Source of the DNA: Rhizobiales bacterium 62-47 | GTDB taxonomy: Bacteria; Pseudomonadota; Alphaproteobacteria; Rhizobiales; Xanthobacteraceae | Assembly (NCBI GenBank): GCA_001899255.1 | Contig: MKVX01000013.1 | Coordinates: 248,001-312,000 of the forward strand | Length of the DNA: 64,000 nucleotides | Reading direction: 5' to 3' | Part shown: in pieces, positions 10,483-18,993 of the stretch | How the letters are laid out: every line of letters starts with the position of its first letter | Position numbering within the stretch: the first letter of the stretch is position 1 | Program-made: the position numbers and the translations under genes | The notes under the pieces: model-generated | What the model was told of the DNA's origin: nothing | Seen by the model: only the letters and a program-made list of their open reading frames with translations | Database searches by the model: none

Positions 10483-11688
10483 ATGCACAAACTGCGCGAT
10501 CTACTGCTGGGGCCTGAGCGCGCAGTCCTGGTGCTTTCCTTCACTGAAATTCTGGCCTGGGGCATCCTGATCTATCCCCCGGTGCTGACCGCGCCGCACA
10601 TGGCGGCCGAACACGGCTGGTCACTGGCCTTCTGCATGGCCGGGCTCTCCGTCGCCTTGATCGTCTCCGGCATGTTCTCGCCGACCGCCTGCGGCCTGAT
10701 CGATCGTCACGGCGGTAACAGCGTGATGTCGCTGGGGGCGCTGGCGGGTGCCGCCGGTCTCGCCGGTATCGCAGTGGCGGATCAACGCATCACCTATCTG
10801 CTGTGTTGGTTATTGATCGGCGTCGGCATGTCGACGACGCTCTACGATCCGGCTTTCACCACACTGACCCGGATATTTGGTGCGTCGGCGCGGCGGCAGA
10901 TCACCTTTGTGACGTTCGCAGGCGGCTTTGCTTCGACTGTGGGCTGGCCGGCAACCCATGTGCTCATCGAGCAGGTCGGTTGGCGCGGGGCTTATATGAC
11001 ATTCGCGGCCGTCTTCGTCCTGGTGGTGGCGCCGCTACATGCCTTCGCGCTGCCGCGCGCGGTTTTCAAGTCGGCTGGCGGGGCGCCCGCCAGCGCCGCG
11101 CCGACGACGACGGCATACCTTGCGCCCCACGGTGCTGCCTTTCTCTTGTTGACCGCGGCGTTCGGGCTCCACGCGTTCATCCTCTCCGGCGTGACCTCCA
11201 ACCTCCTGGCGATGCTCGGACGTCACGGTATTGCGGCAAGCACGGTCGTTGCCATCGGCGCGCTGTTTGGACCCTCGCAGGTGGTGGCGCGGCTGGGCGA
11301 TTTCATGTTTGCCAGCCGCACCAGTCCGCTATGGGTCGCGCGCGTTGCGATTCTGGCGATGGCCGTCGCTTTCTCGCTGATGGCGATCCTGGGTATTTCG
11401 CCGCTGGTCGCTGCGGTCTTTGCGATCATGTTCGGCGCCGCCAACGGCGTCATGACCATCGTGCGCGGAGCCTTGCCGCTGCATCTGTTCGGCCCGGCCG
11501 GCTACGGCCGCGTAATTGGCCGGATCGCCCGGCCGGCCCTAATCCTGCAGGCCCTGGCGCCGTTCGCAGTGGCTTCTGCGATAGAAGGCTTGTCGGACAG
11601 TGTCGTGCTCGAACTGGGGGCGCTGGGCGCGATCGTTGCGCTTGGCTGCTTTATCGTTGTCCGGTCGCCGCAGCCTGTGCGGCAATAG
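10483..11688 (+). CDS. Major facilitator superfamily transporter
   Basis: A 401-residue polytopic membrane protein with about 12 hydrophobic segments in two halves. The loop-2 region reads CGLIDRHGGNSVM, a variant of the MFS G-x-x-x-D-R motif. The N-terminal part (LSFTEILAWGILIYPPVL, then HGWS) resembles monocarboxylate or oxalate/formate-type MFS members of proteobacteria, but the substrate cannot be assigned. It follows the lipoprotein gene by 38 bp on the same strand and may be cotranscribed. Confidence 0.82.
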   Translation: MHKLRDLLLGPERAVLVLSFTEILAWGILIYPPVLTAPHMAAEHGWSLAFCMAGLSVALIVSGMFSPTACGLIDRHGGNSVMSLGALAGAAGLAGIAVADQRITYLLCWLLIGVGMSTTLYDPAFTTLTRIFGASARRQITFVTFAGGFASTVGWPATHVLIEQVGWRGAYMTFAAVFVLVVAPLHAFALPRAVFKSAGGAPASAAPTTTAYLAPHGAAFLLLTAAFGLHAFILSGVTSNLLAMLGRHGIAASTVVAIGALFGPSQVVARLGDFMFASRTSPLWVARVAILAMAVAFSLMAILGISPLVAAVFAIMFGAANGVMTIVRGALPLHLFGPAGYGRVIGRIARPALILQALAPFAVASAIEGLSDSVVLELGALGAIVALGCFIVVRSPQPVRQ

Positions 11689-11697
11689 CGGCGTCCG

Positions 11698-12465
11698 CTA
11701 GCCGAACATGGCGTCGATATCGTCCTGCGAGGCGTGACCGACGTCGCCATCGGTTTTGGGCCCGTTCAACAGACGCGCATCGCCGACGCGGTCATCGATC
11801 ACCGCCGGTGCATGGGCCTTGATGGCATCGACGCCGCCCCAGATATCCATCATGACGTTGATGTGATGCTCGACGAACTTCATCGTGTTCATCACCTTGT
11901 TGATGCGCTGGCCGGTAAGGTCCTGGAAATTGCACGCTTCGAAGATGGCGATGACCCGTTCCTGAATTTCTTCGCTGAGCAGGCGCTGCTGGTCGGGCGA
12001 AGTGACCTTGGCCATAGCGCTGGCCGATTGGTCGATGGCTTCGGCGGCTTCGAGGATCTGCTGCGTGGCCTCTTCGGTTCCGCCGACGACGGCGCCGAGT
12101 TCACCGGTCACCTTCGCCATTTCCGCGCCGTTGAAGGACTTGCCATGTAGCACGGCAATTTCCTGCTTGGTGCGATTGATGGCATCGTGAATCAAGTCGA
12201 GCTCGATCTTGAGTTTTTCGCATTGCTCGATTTGCGCGCGGTAGGTTTGCAACAGGGAATTGGCATCGGCAACCTGTTGCAACGTAGCTTCGGTGGTGGT
12301 GTCGCTCTTGACGCCTCGTTGCGCTGCCATCTGCTCGCGGATGGCGCGCAGTTCGCTCATGATTTCGCGGTGCATTGGCATGACGTCATTACTGACATCC
12401 TCGGCGGGCGGCGCGTTGCCGAACACGATATCCTCAATGCGAAAACGCTTGCGTTGCACAACCAT
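11698..12465 (-). CDS. cheZ: CheZ-like protein phosphatase of chemotaxis
   Basis: A 255-residue, mostly helical protein with the CheZ signature FQDLTGQRI at 180-188, in the position of the catalytic FQDLTGQ motif that dephosphorylates CheY-P. The C terminus, SQDDIDAMFG, matches the short acidic/hydrophobic CheY-docking peptide that ends CheZ proteins. Residues 55-170 form a long coiled-coil-like hairpin. The start is at 12465 (MVVQRKRFRIED), preceded by GGGGG; the frame is open 32 codons further. No chemotaxis cluster is adjacent; a CheY-like protein is encoded at 53814. Confidence 0.82.
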   Translation of the reverse strand: MVVQRKRFRIEDIVFGNAPPAEDVSNDVMPMHREIMSELRAIREQMAAQRGVKSDTTTEATLQQVADANSLLQTYRAQIEQCEKLKIELDLIHDAINRTKQEIAVLHGKSFNGAEMAKVTGELGAVVGGTEEATQQILEAAEAIDQSASAMAKVTSPDQQRLLSEEIQERVIAIFEACNFQDLTGQRINKVMNTMKFVEHHINVMMDIWGGVDAIKAHAPAVIDDRVGDARLLNGPKTDGDVGHASQDDIDAMFG

Positions 12466-12854
12466 CAAAACCCCCAGCTTTATCGAACTGGTTCTAGCGC
12501 GTCGGCATTTAACGGTGAGTTCACAGCGGGAACTTTTCGCGATGAATCTCACGCACACCATTGATTAACCAACGCTACCCGTCGTTCATCGAAAATAAAC
12601 GCTGACAGCAGGAACGGCGCCTCGTTGGTGACGTGGTGAATCCAAACGGCGGTGTCGTTTACCAAACCGATGCGGTTTTGATCTTTAGTCAACCACGTGC
12701 AAAGCGCTCCTGGCGTGAATGACGCATCATCGGCTTCGATGCTGCGGGCAGATCGACGCGGCTGACGATGCCGCCGATCTCGCGACGCTCCGTGTCCGGG
12801 TCGTCCATGATTGCCGAGGGGCATGTTCATGACGCAACAGTACAGAGTAAGTCG
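12466..12854. other. Intergenic region upstream of cheZ and the L,D-transpeptidase
   Basis: This 389-bp gap separates two divergent genes. Open frames crossing it are antisense extensions of the transpeptidase gene and show no family resemblance. The part near 12560-12620 is AT-richer and probably holds a promoter, but no box is convincing. Confidence 0.4.
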
Positions 12855-13646
12855 ATGTTCAAGACATTTTCGATTGCGGTCGTCGCCGGCGCCTCGAGCC
12901 TCGGCCTGAGCCTGTCTTCCGCTGCAGCGGTAGAAGTTGTCATCCCCGTCGCGCAGCCGAGGGTGTTTTATGCCGATCAACCGGAGCCGCCGCCTGCGCC
13001 GACGCGTGTCGCCTATGCCGAACGCCCGAATATGGGCGGTGGCTTTATCGAGTTCCTGTTTAGCGGCGAGCAGCCGCAGCGCCGTTCGCGCTATCCGGTG
13101 CAGCAGATGTACGAACCGCAGCCGGCCTACGCGCCGGGGCAGACGATGTATGCGCCGCAAGGCATGCGCCAGCAGTCGATCGATCCGGCGCGACCGGCGT
13201 TCGATCCGAAATATGAGAAGCAACTGGTCGAGTATCACGGCAAGGAGCGGGCAGGGACGATCGTTATCGATACGCCGAACAAGTTTCTCTATCTCGTGCA
13301 AGGTGACGGCAGCGCGCTGCGTTACGGTATTGGCGTCGGCCGCCCCGGCTTCACCTGGTCGGGTGTGAAGACCATTTCCGCGAAAAAGGAATGGCCGGCA
13401 TGGACGCCGCCGAAGGAGATGCTGGCTCGCCGTCCCGATCTGCCGCGACACATGGAAGGCGGTCCGGAAAATCCGCTCGGCGCGCGCGCGATGTATCTCG
13501 GCTCATCTCTCTATCGCATTCACGGTTCCAACGAGCCGTGGACGATCGGCACCAACGTCTCGTCGGGCTGCATCCGCATGCGAAATGAAGACGTCATCGA
13601 TCTCTACGGTCGGGTCAATGTCGGCGCCCGGGTCGTCGTGATCTGA
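12855..13646 (+). CDS. L,D-transpeptidase (YkuD domain)
   Basis: A 263-residue periplasmic enzyme that forms 3-3 peptidoglycan cross-links or attaches proteins to peptidoglycan. A signal peptide covers residues 1-24 (MFKTFSIAVVAGASSLGLSL...AAA). A Pro/Tyr-rich linker follows to about residue 130, then the YkuD domain from ERAGTIVIDT to the end. The catalytic site is complete: His223 in HGSNEP and Cys239 in SSGCIRM. The frame is open upstream to 12768, but the signal peptide fixes the start at 12855. A bidirectional terminator follows. Confidence 0.93.
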   Translation: MFKTFSIAVVAGASSLGLSLSSAAAVEVVIPVAQPRVFYADQPEPPPAPTRVAYAERPNMGGGFIEFLFSGEQPQRRSRYPVQQMYEPQPAYAPGQTMYAPQGMRQQSIDPARPAFDPKYEKQLVEYHGKERAGTIVIDTPNKFLYLVQGDGSALRYGIGVGRPGFTWSGVKTISAKKEWPAWTPPKEMLARRPDLPRHMEGGPENPLGARAMYLGSSLYRIHGSNEPWTIGTNVSSGCIRMRNEDVIDLYGRVNVGARVVVI

Positions 13647-13668
13647 CGTTCGTGCAGCACAAACAAAG

Positions 13669-13700
13669 CGGCCGCTCGTGAGAGCGGCCGTTGCTGTTTT
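13669..13700. terminator. Bidirectional terminator between L,D-transpeptidase and DUF2076 genes
   Basis: A 9-bp perfect stem (CGGCCGCTC and GAGCGGCCG) with a 4-base loop is followed rightwards by TTGCTGTTTT and leftwards by CTTTGTTTG. It sits between two convergent genes. Confidence 0.8.
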
Positions 13701-13717
13701 AGGCTACTGGTGGTCTG

Positions 13718-14515
13718 TCACGCGTAGTCGCTGTCGCCACCATCATCGAAGTCGTCCGACTCCATGTCGGCGAAATCGTCGTCATCGTCCTGATCTTGAT
13801 CCTGGTCCTGATCGGCATCGGCTTGTGCCTGATCGAATTGTCCGGCGCGGCTCGCGTCCGCTTGCCGTCCGCTCGAGCCAATATCGTTGAGGCCGGCGTC
13901 ACGCGCGAGACTGCCGCCGGACTGATCCGAGCCCCACGGATTGCTGCCGCCGCCACGGTCGCCGCCAAGTGCGCCGCCATCGCCAAAGCTCTGATGACCG
14001 CCGCCCATCATCGAGCGGATACTGCCGAGCAGCAGCGAACCGCCGACCATACCGGCAGCGGCCGCCGCCGCCGTTCCGAGAAACGAACCGCCGCCGCCAC
14101 CGCCAGCCGGTGCTTGCTGCGGAGCATATTGTCCCGGTGCGCCGCCGGGCGCACCGAGCACCTGACCGGTGTTCCAGGCCGGCCGGTTGGACGCGCCGGG
14201 CGGCTGCACATTCGGCACCGAGCCGCGTGCGGCGTTCTGTCCGAACACGGCGTCGCGCATCGAATCGAGGAAACTGCCGGGCGGATTCTGCGCGGCGGAC
14301 GTTCCCGCAGCTTCCAGTTCCTGAATGCGTGCATTGGCGCGTTTCAGCGCCTCGTCCTGCACCAGCACGGTCTGCACCAGCGCATAGGCGGCGTTGGGTG
14401 CGCGCTGCCAGGCCTGTGCGATCGCGGCTTCGGCGCCCGGATCGCGCACTGCGCTTTCGACGCGGGCCAGCCGGTCGAAAAGCTCCTCGATCATCTGCCG
14501 TTCTTGCGGTGTCAT
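13718..14515 (-). CDS. DUF2076 family protein
   Basis: A 265-residue protein starting MTPQERQMIEELFDRLARVE, the typical N terminus of DUF2076 (YtfJ-unrelated, function unknown). The first 75 residues form helices with VQDEALKRANARIQELE. Then come a Pro/Gly-rich region, a small hydrophobic Gly/Ala segment (SFLGTAAAAAAGMVGGSLLLG) and a strongly acidic tail with QDQDQDQDDDDDFAD near the C terminus. The start at 14515 is chosen from the family N terminus; the frame continues 23 codons upstream. Confidence 0.82.
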   Translation of the reverse strand: MTPQERQMIEELFDRLARVESAVRDPGAEAAIAQAWQRAPNAAYALVQTVLVQDEALKRANARIQELEAAGTSAAQNPPGSFLDSMRDAVFGQNAARGSVPNVQPPGASNRPAWNTGQVLGAPGGAPGQYAPQQAPAGGGGGGSFLGTAAAAAAGMVGGSLLLGSIRSMMGGGHQSFGDGGALGGDRGGGSNPWGSDQSGGSLARDAGLNDIGSSGRQADASRAGQFDQAQADADQDQDQDQDDDDDFADMESDDFDDGGDSDYA

Positions 14516-14654
14516 GGCGTTCTCCCAATGCGAAACCGTCCAAGATGTAGGCGTGGTTTGTGTCGCAATAAGTGCGCTCGCCAAAATAATTTTGGTGGTA
14601 GCACTGGGCGAAAATTACTTTTCCGCAATGTCGGCCTGAAGCGTTGCGATGTTC

Positions 14655-15494
14655 TCAGCGCAGCGCCACGCCCTGCTCGGCCAGCAGGGCCGGGAAGGCG
14701 GCGCTCGTGAGATAGGCGTATTCGCGTTCGCGCTGATCGGTCAGAGGATCGAGTTGCACCAAAACGTCATCGACGAATCCGGGGTGGCACATGACAAGGC
14801 CACCGTCCGGCAGACCGTCGAGGAAAGAGCGCATCAGGGTGCCGAAGTCCGGCTGTCGCGTGAAGTCATAGGCCCCGGCGAAACCGGGGTTGAATGCCAG
14901 CCCGGATCGCGCAGCCTTGCGGCGGAATTGGAGGCTCAGCGTGTCGAGCAGCAGCGCTTTCGGCGGTCCCAGCCGCAGCGGTCGAGCACGTCCGCACTGG
15001 CGCACCCAGGCTTGCGGCGCGTGACTTTTGACAGCGTCGAGAAAAGCGTCGCGAACCTGCGGAAATACCTGCACGTGTTGGTGGCCGTCGACATAATCCG
15101 GCGCACGTCCCAGCAACGCGGTGAAGGCCGCGATCTGTGCCGCGAATTCGGCGCCGATGATTTCGGTATCCAACCTTTGCAAAGCACTGACGCGAAGCAA
15201 TTTCGTCAGCGGCAGGAACAAGCCGCCATCGAGCGGCTTGAACGGCATCGTCAACGGATGAAACGGCGCGGTCAGCACCGCGTGCAGACCGACGGCGCAA
15301 TGCGGATTATCGACGGCGGCGGCTTTGAGTGCGGCGATGTCGTCTTGTCCGATTGCAGGGCCCGTGACCATGACGGACGTCGCATTGAGGCGGCGCAGCT
15401 TGATCAGTTCGCAGATGGCGCGATTGACGCCGGGACTGATGCCGTAGTCGTCGGCGCACAGCCAAATACGGCGCACCGGCACGGCGTCGCTCAT
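14655..15494 (-). CDS. ChbG/HpnK/YdjC-family carbohydrate deacetylase (NaxD-like)
   Basis: The 279-residue protein belongs to the YdjC superfamily of metal-dependent deacetylases that remove N-acetyl groups from sugars. Metal and catalytic residues are visible: the Asp pair in LCADDYG (15-16), the His in VGLHAVLT, and YVDGHQHVQVFP around residue 130. It overlaps the upstream glycosyltransferase gene by four bases (ATGA), so the two are translationally coupled. That pairing is the arrangement of NaxD with FlmF2 in Francisella, where the deacetylase acts on undecaprenyl-phosphate-linked GalNAc before lipid A modification. The hopanoid enzyme HpnK is the alternative, but no hpn genes are nearby. 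Confidence 0.8.
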   Translation of the reverse strand: MSDAVPVRRIWLCADDYGISPGVNRAICELIKLRRLNATSVMVTGPAIGQDDIAALKAAAVDNPHCAVGLHAVLTAPFHPLTMPFKPLDGGLFLPLTKLLRVSALQRLDTEIIGAEFAAQIAAFTALLGRAPDYVDGHQHVQVFPQVRDAFLDAVKSHAPQAWVRQCGRARPLRLGPPKALLLDTLSLQFRRKAARSGLAFNPGFAGAYDFTRQPDFGTLMRSFLDGLPDGGLVMCHPGFVDDVLVQLDPLTDQREREYAYLTSAAFPALLAEQGVALR

Positions 15495-16537
15495 TCGGCG
15501 GCGGTCCGCTTGTCGTCGCCCAATTCACTCTTGGCTTCGGCCCGCCTGGTGCGGTGCTCGGCGACGAAGTAGATCGGCCGCGCTTTCAGCTCGGAAAGAA
15601 TCTTGCCGATGTACTCACCGACGATGCCGATCATCAGCAACTGAACGCCGCCGATGGTCATCAGGCCGACGACCAGCGATGGATAGCCCGGAACCGACTC
15701 GCCTTTCACCAGCGTTTCCCACAAGATCGACAGGCCGAACAGGAATGCGCCGAACGCCAGCAGCAGTCCGAGCATGCTGGCGAAGCGCAGCGGTGCCACG
15801 GAGAACGAAGTGAGGCCCTCGATCGAGAGGCCGAGCAGGCGGCCCGGACTGAAAGTGGTGACGCCATGCGCGCGCGGCGCCGGTTCGTAATCGACGCGGA
15901 TTTGGCGGAAGCCGATCCAGCTCGCCAGTCCCTTGAAGAAACGATTGCGCTCGGGGAGCTGGCGTAGTGCGGCGGCGGCACGCGGCGATAGCAGGCGGAA
16001 GTCGCCGGCGTCTTCCGGTATCTTCTGCCGCGCACCCCAATTGATCAGTGCGTAAAATCCATGCACGGCGACGCGGCGCAGAACGGATTCGTTGTTGCGA
16101 TGTGCCTTGGCGGTGTAGACCACGTCGTAGCCATCGTTGATCCAATGACCGACCAGTTTCTCGACCAGATCCGGCGGATGCTGGCCGTCACCATCCATGA
16201 ACAGGATGGCACCGTCGCCGGCGTAATCGAGGCCAGCCATCAGCGCGGCTTCCTTGCCGAAGTTGCGCGACAGCGAGACGACCTGAACGTCGAGCGATGT
16301 CGCCGGCAACTCGCGTGCGATATTCAGCGTCGTATCGGCGCTGCCGTCATCGATGTAGATCACCTCGGACGACAGGTCGAAGCGTTGCCGGAGCGTATTC
16401 GCCATTGCGATGAGGCGTTCGTGCAGCCGGGCCAGCCCGGCGGCCTCGTTGTAGAGCGGGACGACAATTGACAGGCGTTGCGCGGTTGCGGTGTTGATAT
16501 CAGCAGGCACGCTGGCTGTTTCCCTGTTCGGCGCCAT
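15491..16537 (-). CDS. Glycosyltransferase family 2, polyprenyl-phosphate sugar transferase type (FlmF2/GtrB/ArnC-like)
   Basis: A 348-residue GT2 enzyme with the nucleotide-sugar site SIVVPLYNE (24-32), IYIDDGSAD, and the metal-binding DGDGQHPPD around residue 118. Two C-terminal membrane segments (about 240-265 and 280-305) end in EYIGKILSE. This is the DPM1/GtrB/ArnC plan, in which a sugar is moved from its nucleotide carrier to undecaprenyl phosphate on the cytosolic face. It overlaps the downstream deacetylase start by four bases. Together they suggest an N-acetylsugar loaded on the lipid carrier, then deacetylated. The final transferase is not in the window. Confidence 0.85.
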   Translation of the reverse strand: MAPNRETASVPADINTATAQRLSIVVPLYNEAAGLARLHERLIAMANTLRQRFDLSSEVIYIDDGSADTTLNIARELPATSLDVQVVSLSRNFGKEAALMAGLDYAGDGAILFMDGDGQHPPDLVEKLVGHWINDGYDVVYTAKAHRNNESVLRRVAVHGFYALINWGARQKIPEDAGDFRLLSPRAAAALRQLPERNRFFKGLASWIGFRQIRVDYEPAPRAHGVTTFSPGRLLGLSIEGLTSFSVAPLRFASMLGLLLAFGAFLFGLSILWETLVKGESVPGYPSLVVGLMTIGGVQLLMIGIVGEYIGKILSELKARPIYFVAEHRTRRAEAKSELGDDKRTAAE

Positions 16538-16625
16538 CGATCAGCTTTCCGAGGCTTCGATGTGCACAGCGCATAATATGAGGTCTGGGCCGCATTTCAG
16601 CAATGACAGGCTGGCAGCGATATGG

Positions 16626-17600
16626 TCACGGCAGAAACGCCTGCAGCCTGGCGAACAGCGGATTCTCGCGATCCAGTACATAGTCGAGCGATGCCACCGA
16701 GACAGTGTCGGCGCCGTGGTCGCGCAGGAAGCTGCCGAGCGCGTAGATTTGCGACGGCGGGCAGTGCAGCGTCAGCATGCCGGATGAGGTCGGACCGCCG
16801 AATGGCGACACCACACCGAAACGACTGTGCGCTTCGGCAAGCAGCTTCGCATCGCAACCGGTGAAGCGTGTCCGCACTTCCTTGTATTTGCTGGCGCGGG
16901 CGCGAGCGGCGATATGGTCGAGGATGACGCGCGCGGTTTCGCGGGCATCGCTCGACCAGTCGGCGCTGCGCGATGCGACCAGATTGGCCTGGCTGCGCAG
17001 GATGACGCCGTCGTCCAGCACCTTGAGGCCGTTGGCTGCCAGCGTCGCTCCGGTGGTGGTGATGTCGACGATCATCTCTGCGGTGCCGGTGGCGGGTGCG
17101 CCTTCGGTGGCGCCGGCGCTTTCGACGATGCGATAGTCGACGATGCCGTGCTGCGCGAAGAAGCCGCGCGTCAGGTTGATGTACTTGGTGGCAACGCGCA
17201 TCCGCCGGTTGTGCTGCGCGCGGAATTCCGTCGTCACATCGTCGAGGTCGGCCATGGTGCGGACGTCGATCCACGCCTGCGGCACAGCGACAACCACGTT
17301 CGCGCTGCCGAAGCCGAGCGCCTCGATCAAAGCCACGCGGCTGTCGGCATCGAGGATGCTTTCGCGGATCAGGTCTTCGCCAGTAATGCCGAGATGCACG
17401 GCACCGCGCGCGAGGTTCGCCGCGATTTCACTCGCGGAGAGATAAGCGATCTCGACATTGTCGAGGCCGGCGATGGTGCCGCGATAGTCGCGGGCGCCGC
17501 CGGGTTTGGACAATACCAATCCGGCGCGGGAAAAGAACGCCTCGGCGTTTTCCTGCAGACGTCCCTTCGACGGGACAGCGAGAACGAAGGGTGCGGTCAT
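16626..17600 (-). CDS. hisG: ATP phosphoribosyltransferase catalytic subunit
   Basis: HisG catalyses the first step of histidine synthesis, joining ATP and PRPP to give phosphoribosyl-ATP. The 324-residue protein starts [19 protein letters not shown] and carries the PRPP-binding loop in [18 protein letters not shown]. Its neighbour hisZ overlaps it by four bases. Short HisG forms (about 200-230 residues) normally pair with HisZ; this one has an extra C-terminal segment of about 80 residues ([20 protein letters not shown] onward) that resembles a diverged ACT-like regulatory domain. Confidence 0.95.
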   Translation of the reverse strand: MTAPFVLAVPSKGRLQENAEAFFSRAGLVLSKPGGARDYRGTIAGLDNVEIAYLSASEIAANLARGAVHLGITGEDLIRESILDADSRVALIEALGFGSANVVVAVPQAWIDVRTMADLDDVTTEFRAQHNRRMRVATKYINLTRGFFAQHGIVDYRIVESAGATEGAPATGTAEMIVDITTTGATLAANGLKVLDDGVILRSQANLVASRSADWSSDARETARVILDHIAARARASKYKEVRTRFTGCDAKLLAEAHSRFGVVSPFGGPTSSGMLTLHCPPSQIYALGSFLRDHGADTVSVASLDYVLDRENPLFARLQAFLP

Positions 17601-18772
17601 GATGCGCTCGCGCCAATTTTGCTTGCGGCAGCGTTGCGGCGAACCTGTGTCAAAGTCTCGACCCAGATCGAGAAGCCGACCGCCGGGATCGGCTCCGGCG
17701 CGCCGAGCTGAGTCATCAAGCCGTCGTAGCGTCCGCCCGCGACCAGCGGGTCGTCGCCGTTGCCTTTGCGGTGAAGTTCGAATTCGAACCCGGTGTAGTA
17801 ATCGACGCCGCGGCCGAACGAGGTCGAGAAGCGCGTCGCAGCCAGATCGATGCCGCGCTGGGTCATGAAGCCGATGCGGCGCTCGAATTCATCGACGGCG
17901 GCATTGACGTCGACCTTGGCGTCGGCGGCCAGCGTCCGCAACTGGCGCAGCGCATCTTCGGGCGTGCCGGCGATGGCGAGGAATCGGTTAATCAGTTGCA
18001 GCGCGTCGCGGGGCAGCGCGCCGCCCTGCAGCGTCGATTGCTCGAGGAAGCGGTCGGCGATCTCGGCGACGGTGCGGCCGCCGACATTGGTGGTGCCGGC
18101 GATCGACATCAGGTCGGTCACCAGCGCCAACGCGGCCTTGCGATCGGACCCGGCCAAGGCCGCCAGCACGCCCTGATATTCGTTGCGCGTCGGTTCGGTC
18201 TCCAGCGTCAGCCGCGCAATATCCTGCGCCAGGCTGACCTTGCGGTTGAAGTCCTTGATCAGCCGCCGCCGCCACACGGGATAGAGGTCGAGCGCATCGA
18301 TCAGTGCGATGAACAGCGCGACGTCGCCGGTGCGGATCTCGACGTCGTCGATACCGAGCGTGGAAGTGGCTTCGAGACCGAGCGCCAGCATTTCGGCGTC
18401 GGCCGCGGCGCGATCCTGTCGGCCGAAGGATTCGAGGCCGGCCTGCAGGAATTCGCTGGGCTTGCCGTCGCGATAGCGGAACACCGGGCCGAAATAGCAG
18501 AAGCCGGCGGGTTTGCCGTTGCGGCTAGACGCGAGATAGTCGCGTGCCACCGGGATGGTCAGGTCGGGGCGCAGGCATAGCTCTTCGCCACCGGCATCGG
18601 TGGTGAGATAGAGGCTCTTGCGGATGTCCTCACCCGACAGATCGAGGAATGGTTCGGCAGGCTGCAGGATCGGCGGTTCGGCGCGGACGTAACCGGCGTC
18701 CGCGAACGACGACAGCAGCTCTGCCGCCCAGGCGGCAGTTCCGGTCGCGCGGGGGGCGGCGGGTTTGCTCAT
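17597..18772 (-). CDS. hisZ: ATP phosphoribosyltransferase regulatory subunit
   Basis: A 391-residue histidyl-tRNA synthetase paralogue that is required for activity and histidine feedback in HisG-HisZ enzymes. It keeps the class II synthetase core ([16 protein letters not shown] near residue 70, [19 protein letters not shown] near 95, [12 protein letters not shown] and [12 protein letters not shown] near the C terminus). It ends there without the anticodon-binding domain of true HisRS. It is the first gene of a hisZ-hisG operon (ATGA overlap). The true hisS is also in this window at 62503, on the other strand. Confidence 0.93.
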   Translation of the reverse strand: MSKPAAPRATGTAAWAAELLSSFADAGYVRAEPPILQPAEPFLDLSGEDIRKSLYLTTDAGGEELCLRPDLTIPVARDYLASSRNGKPAGFCYFGPVFRYRDGKPSEFLQAGLESFGRQDRAAADAEMLALGLEATSTLGIDDVEIRTGDVALFIALIDALDLYPVWRRRLIKDFNRKVSLAQDIARLTLETEPTRNEYQGVLAALAGSDRKAALALVTDLMSIAGTTNVGGRTVAEIADRFLEQSTLQGGALPRDALQLINRFLAIAGTPEDALRQLRTLAADAKVDVNAAVDEFERRIGFMTQRGIDLAATRFSTSFGRGVDYYTGFEFELHRKGNGDDPLVAGGRYDGLMTQLGAPEPIPAVGFSIWVETLTQVRRNAAASKIGASAS

Positions 18773-18993
18773 TGGTCTCGTCCACGATGCTCAAAAGCGC
18801 TTGCGCGCCGCCCAGTGACATCCGGGGCAGCCCACGAGACGCATCTAACTCATTGAAGTTAAGTATGTTTCAACAGCGCGGCAACGTTGCCAGGCCGTCG
18901 GGCGCGTTCGCTACGGCAGCCCTTAGCACGACGGGCTGCGGGTTTCGACCTCGAATAGCGAAGTCGCTTAATACATTTGGCGCGGTGGCGGGT

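Noticed and set aside
12549-13451. A 300-codon open frame antisense to the L,D-transpeptidase and its upstream gap
   Set aside because: No family resemblance, Arg-rich composition and no ribosome site; the sense gene has signal peptide and catalytic motif.
18915-18938. A 7-bp hairpin (GCAGCCC/GGGCTGC) downstream of the TonB receptor gene
   Set aside because: Short stem, 10-base loop and no T run on the relevant strand; not convincing as a terminator.
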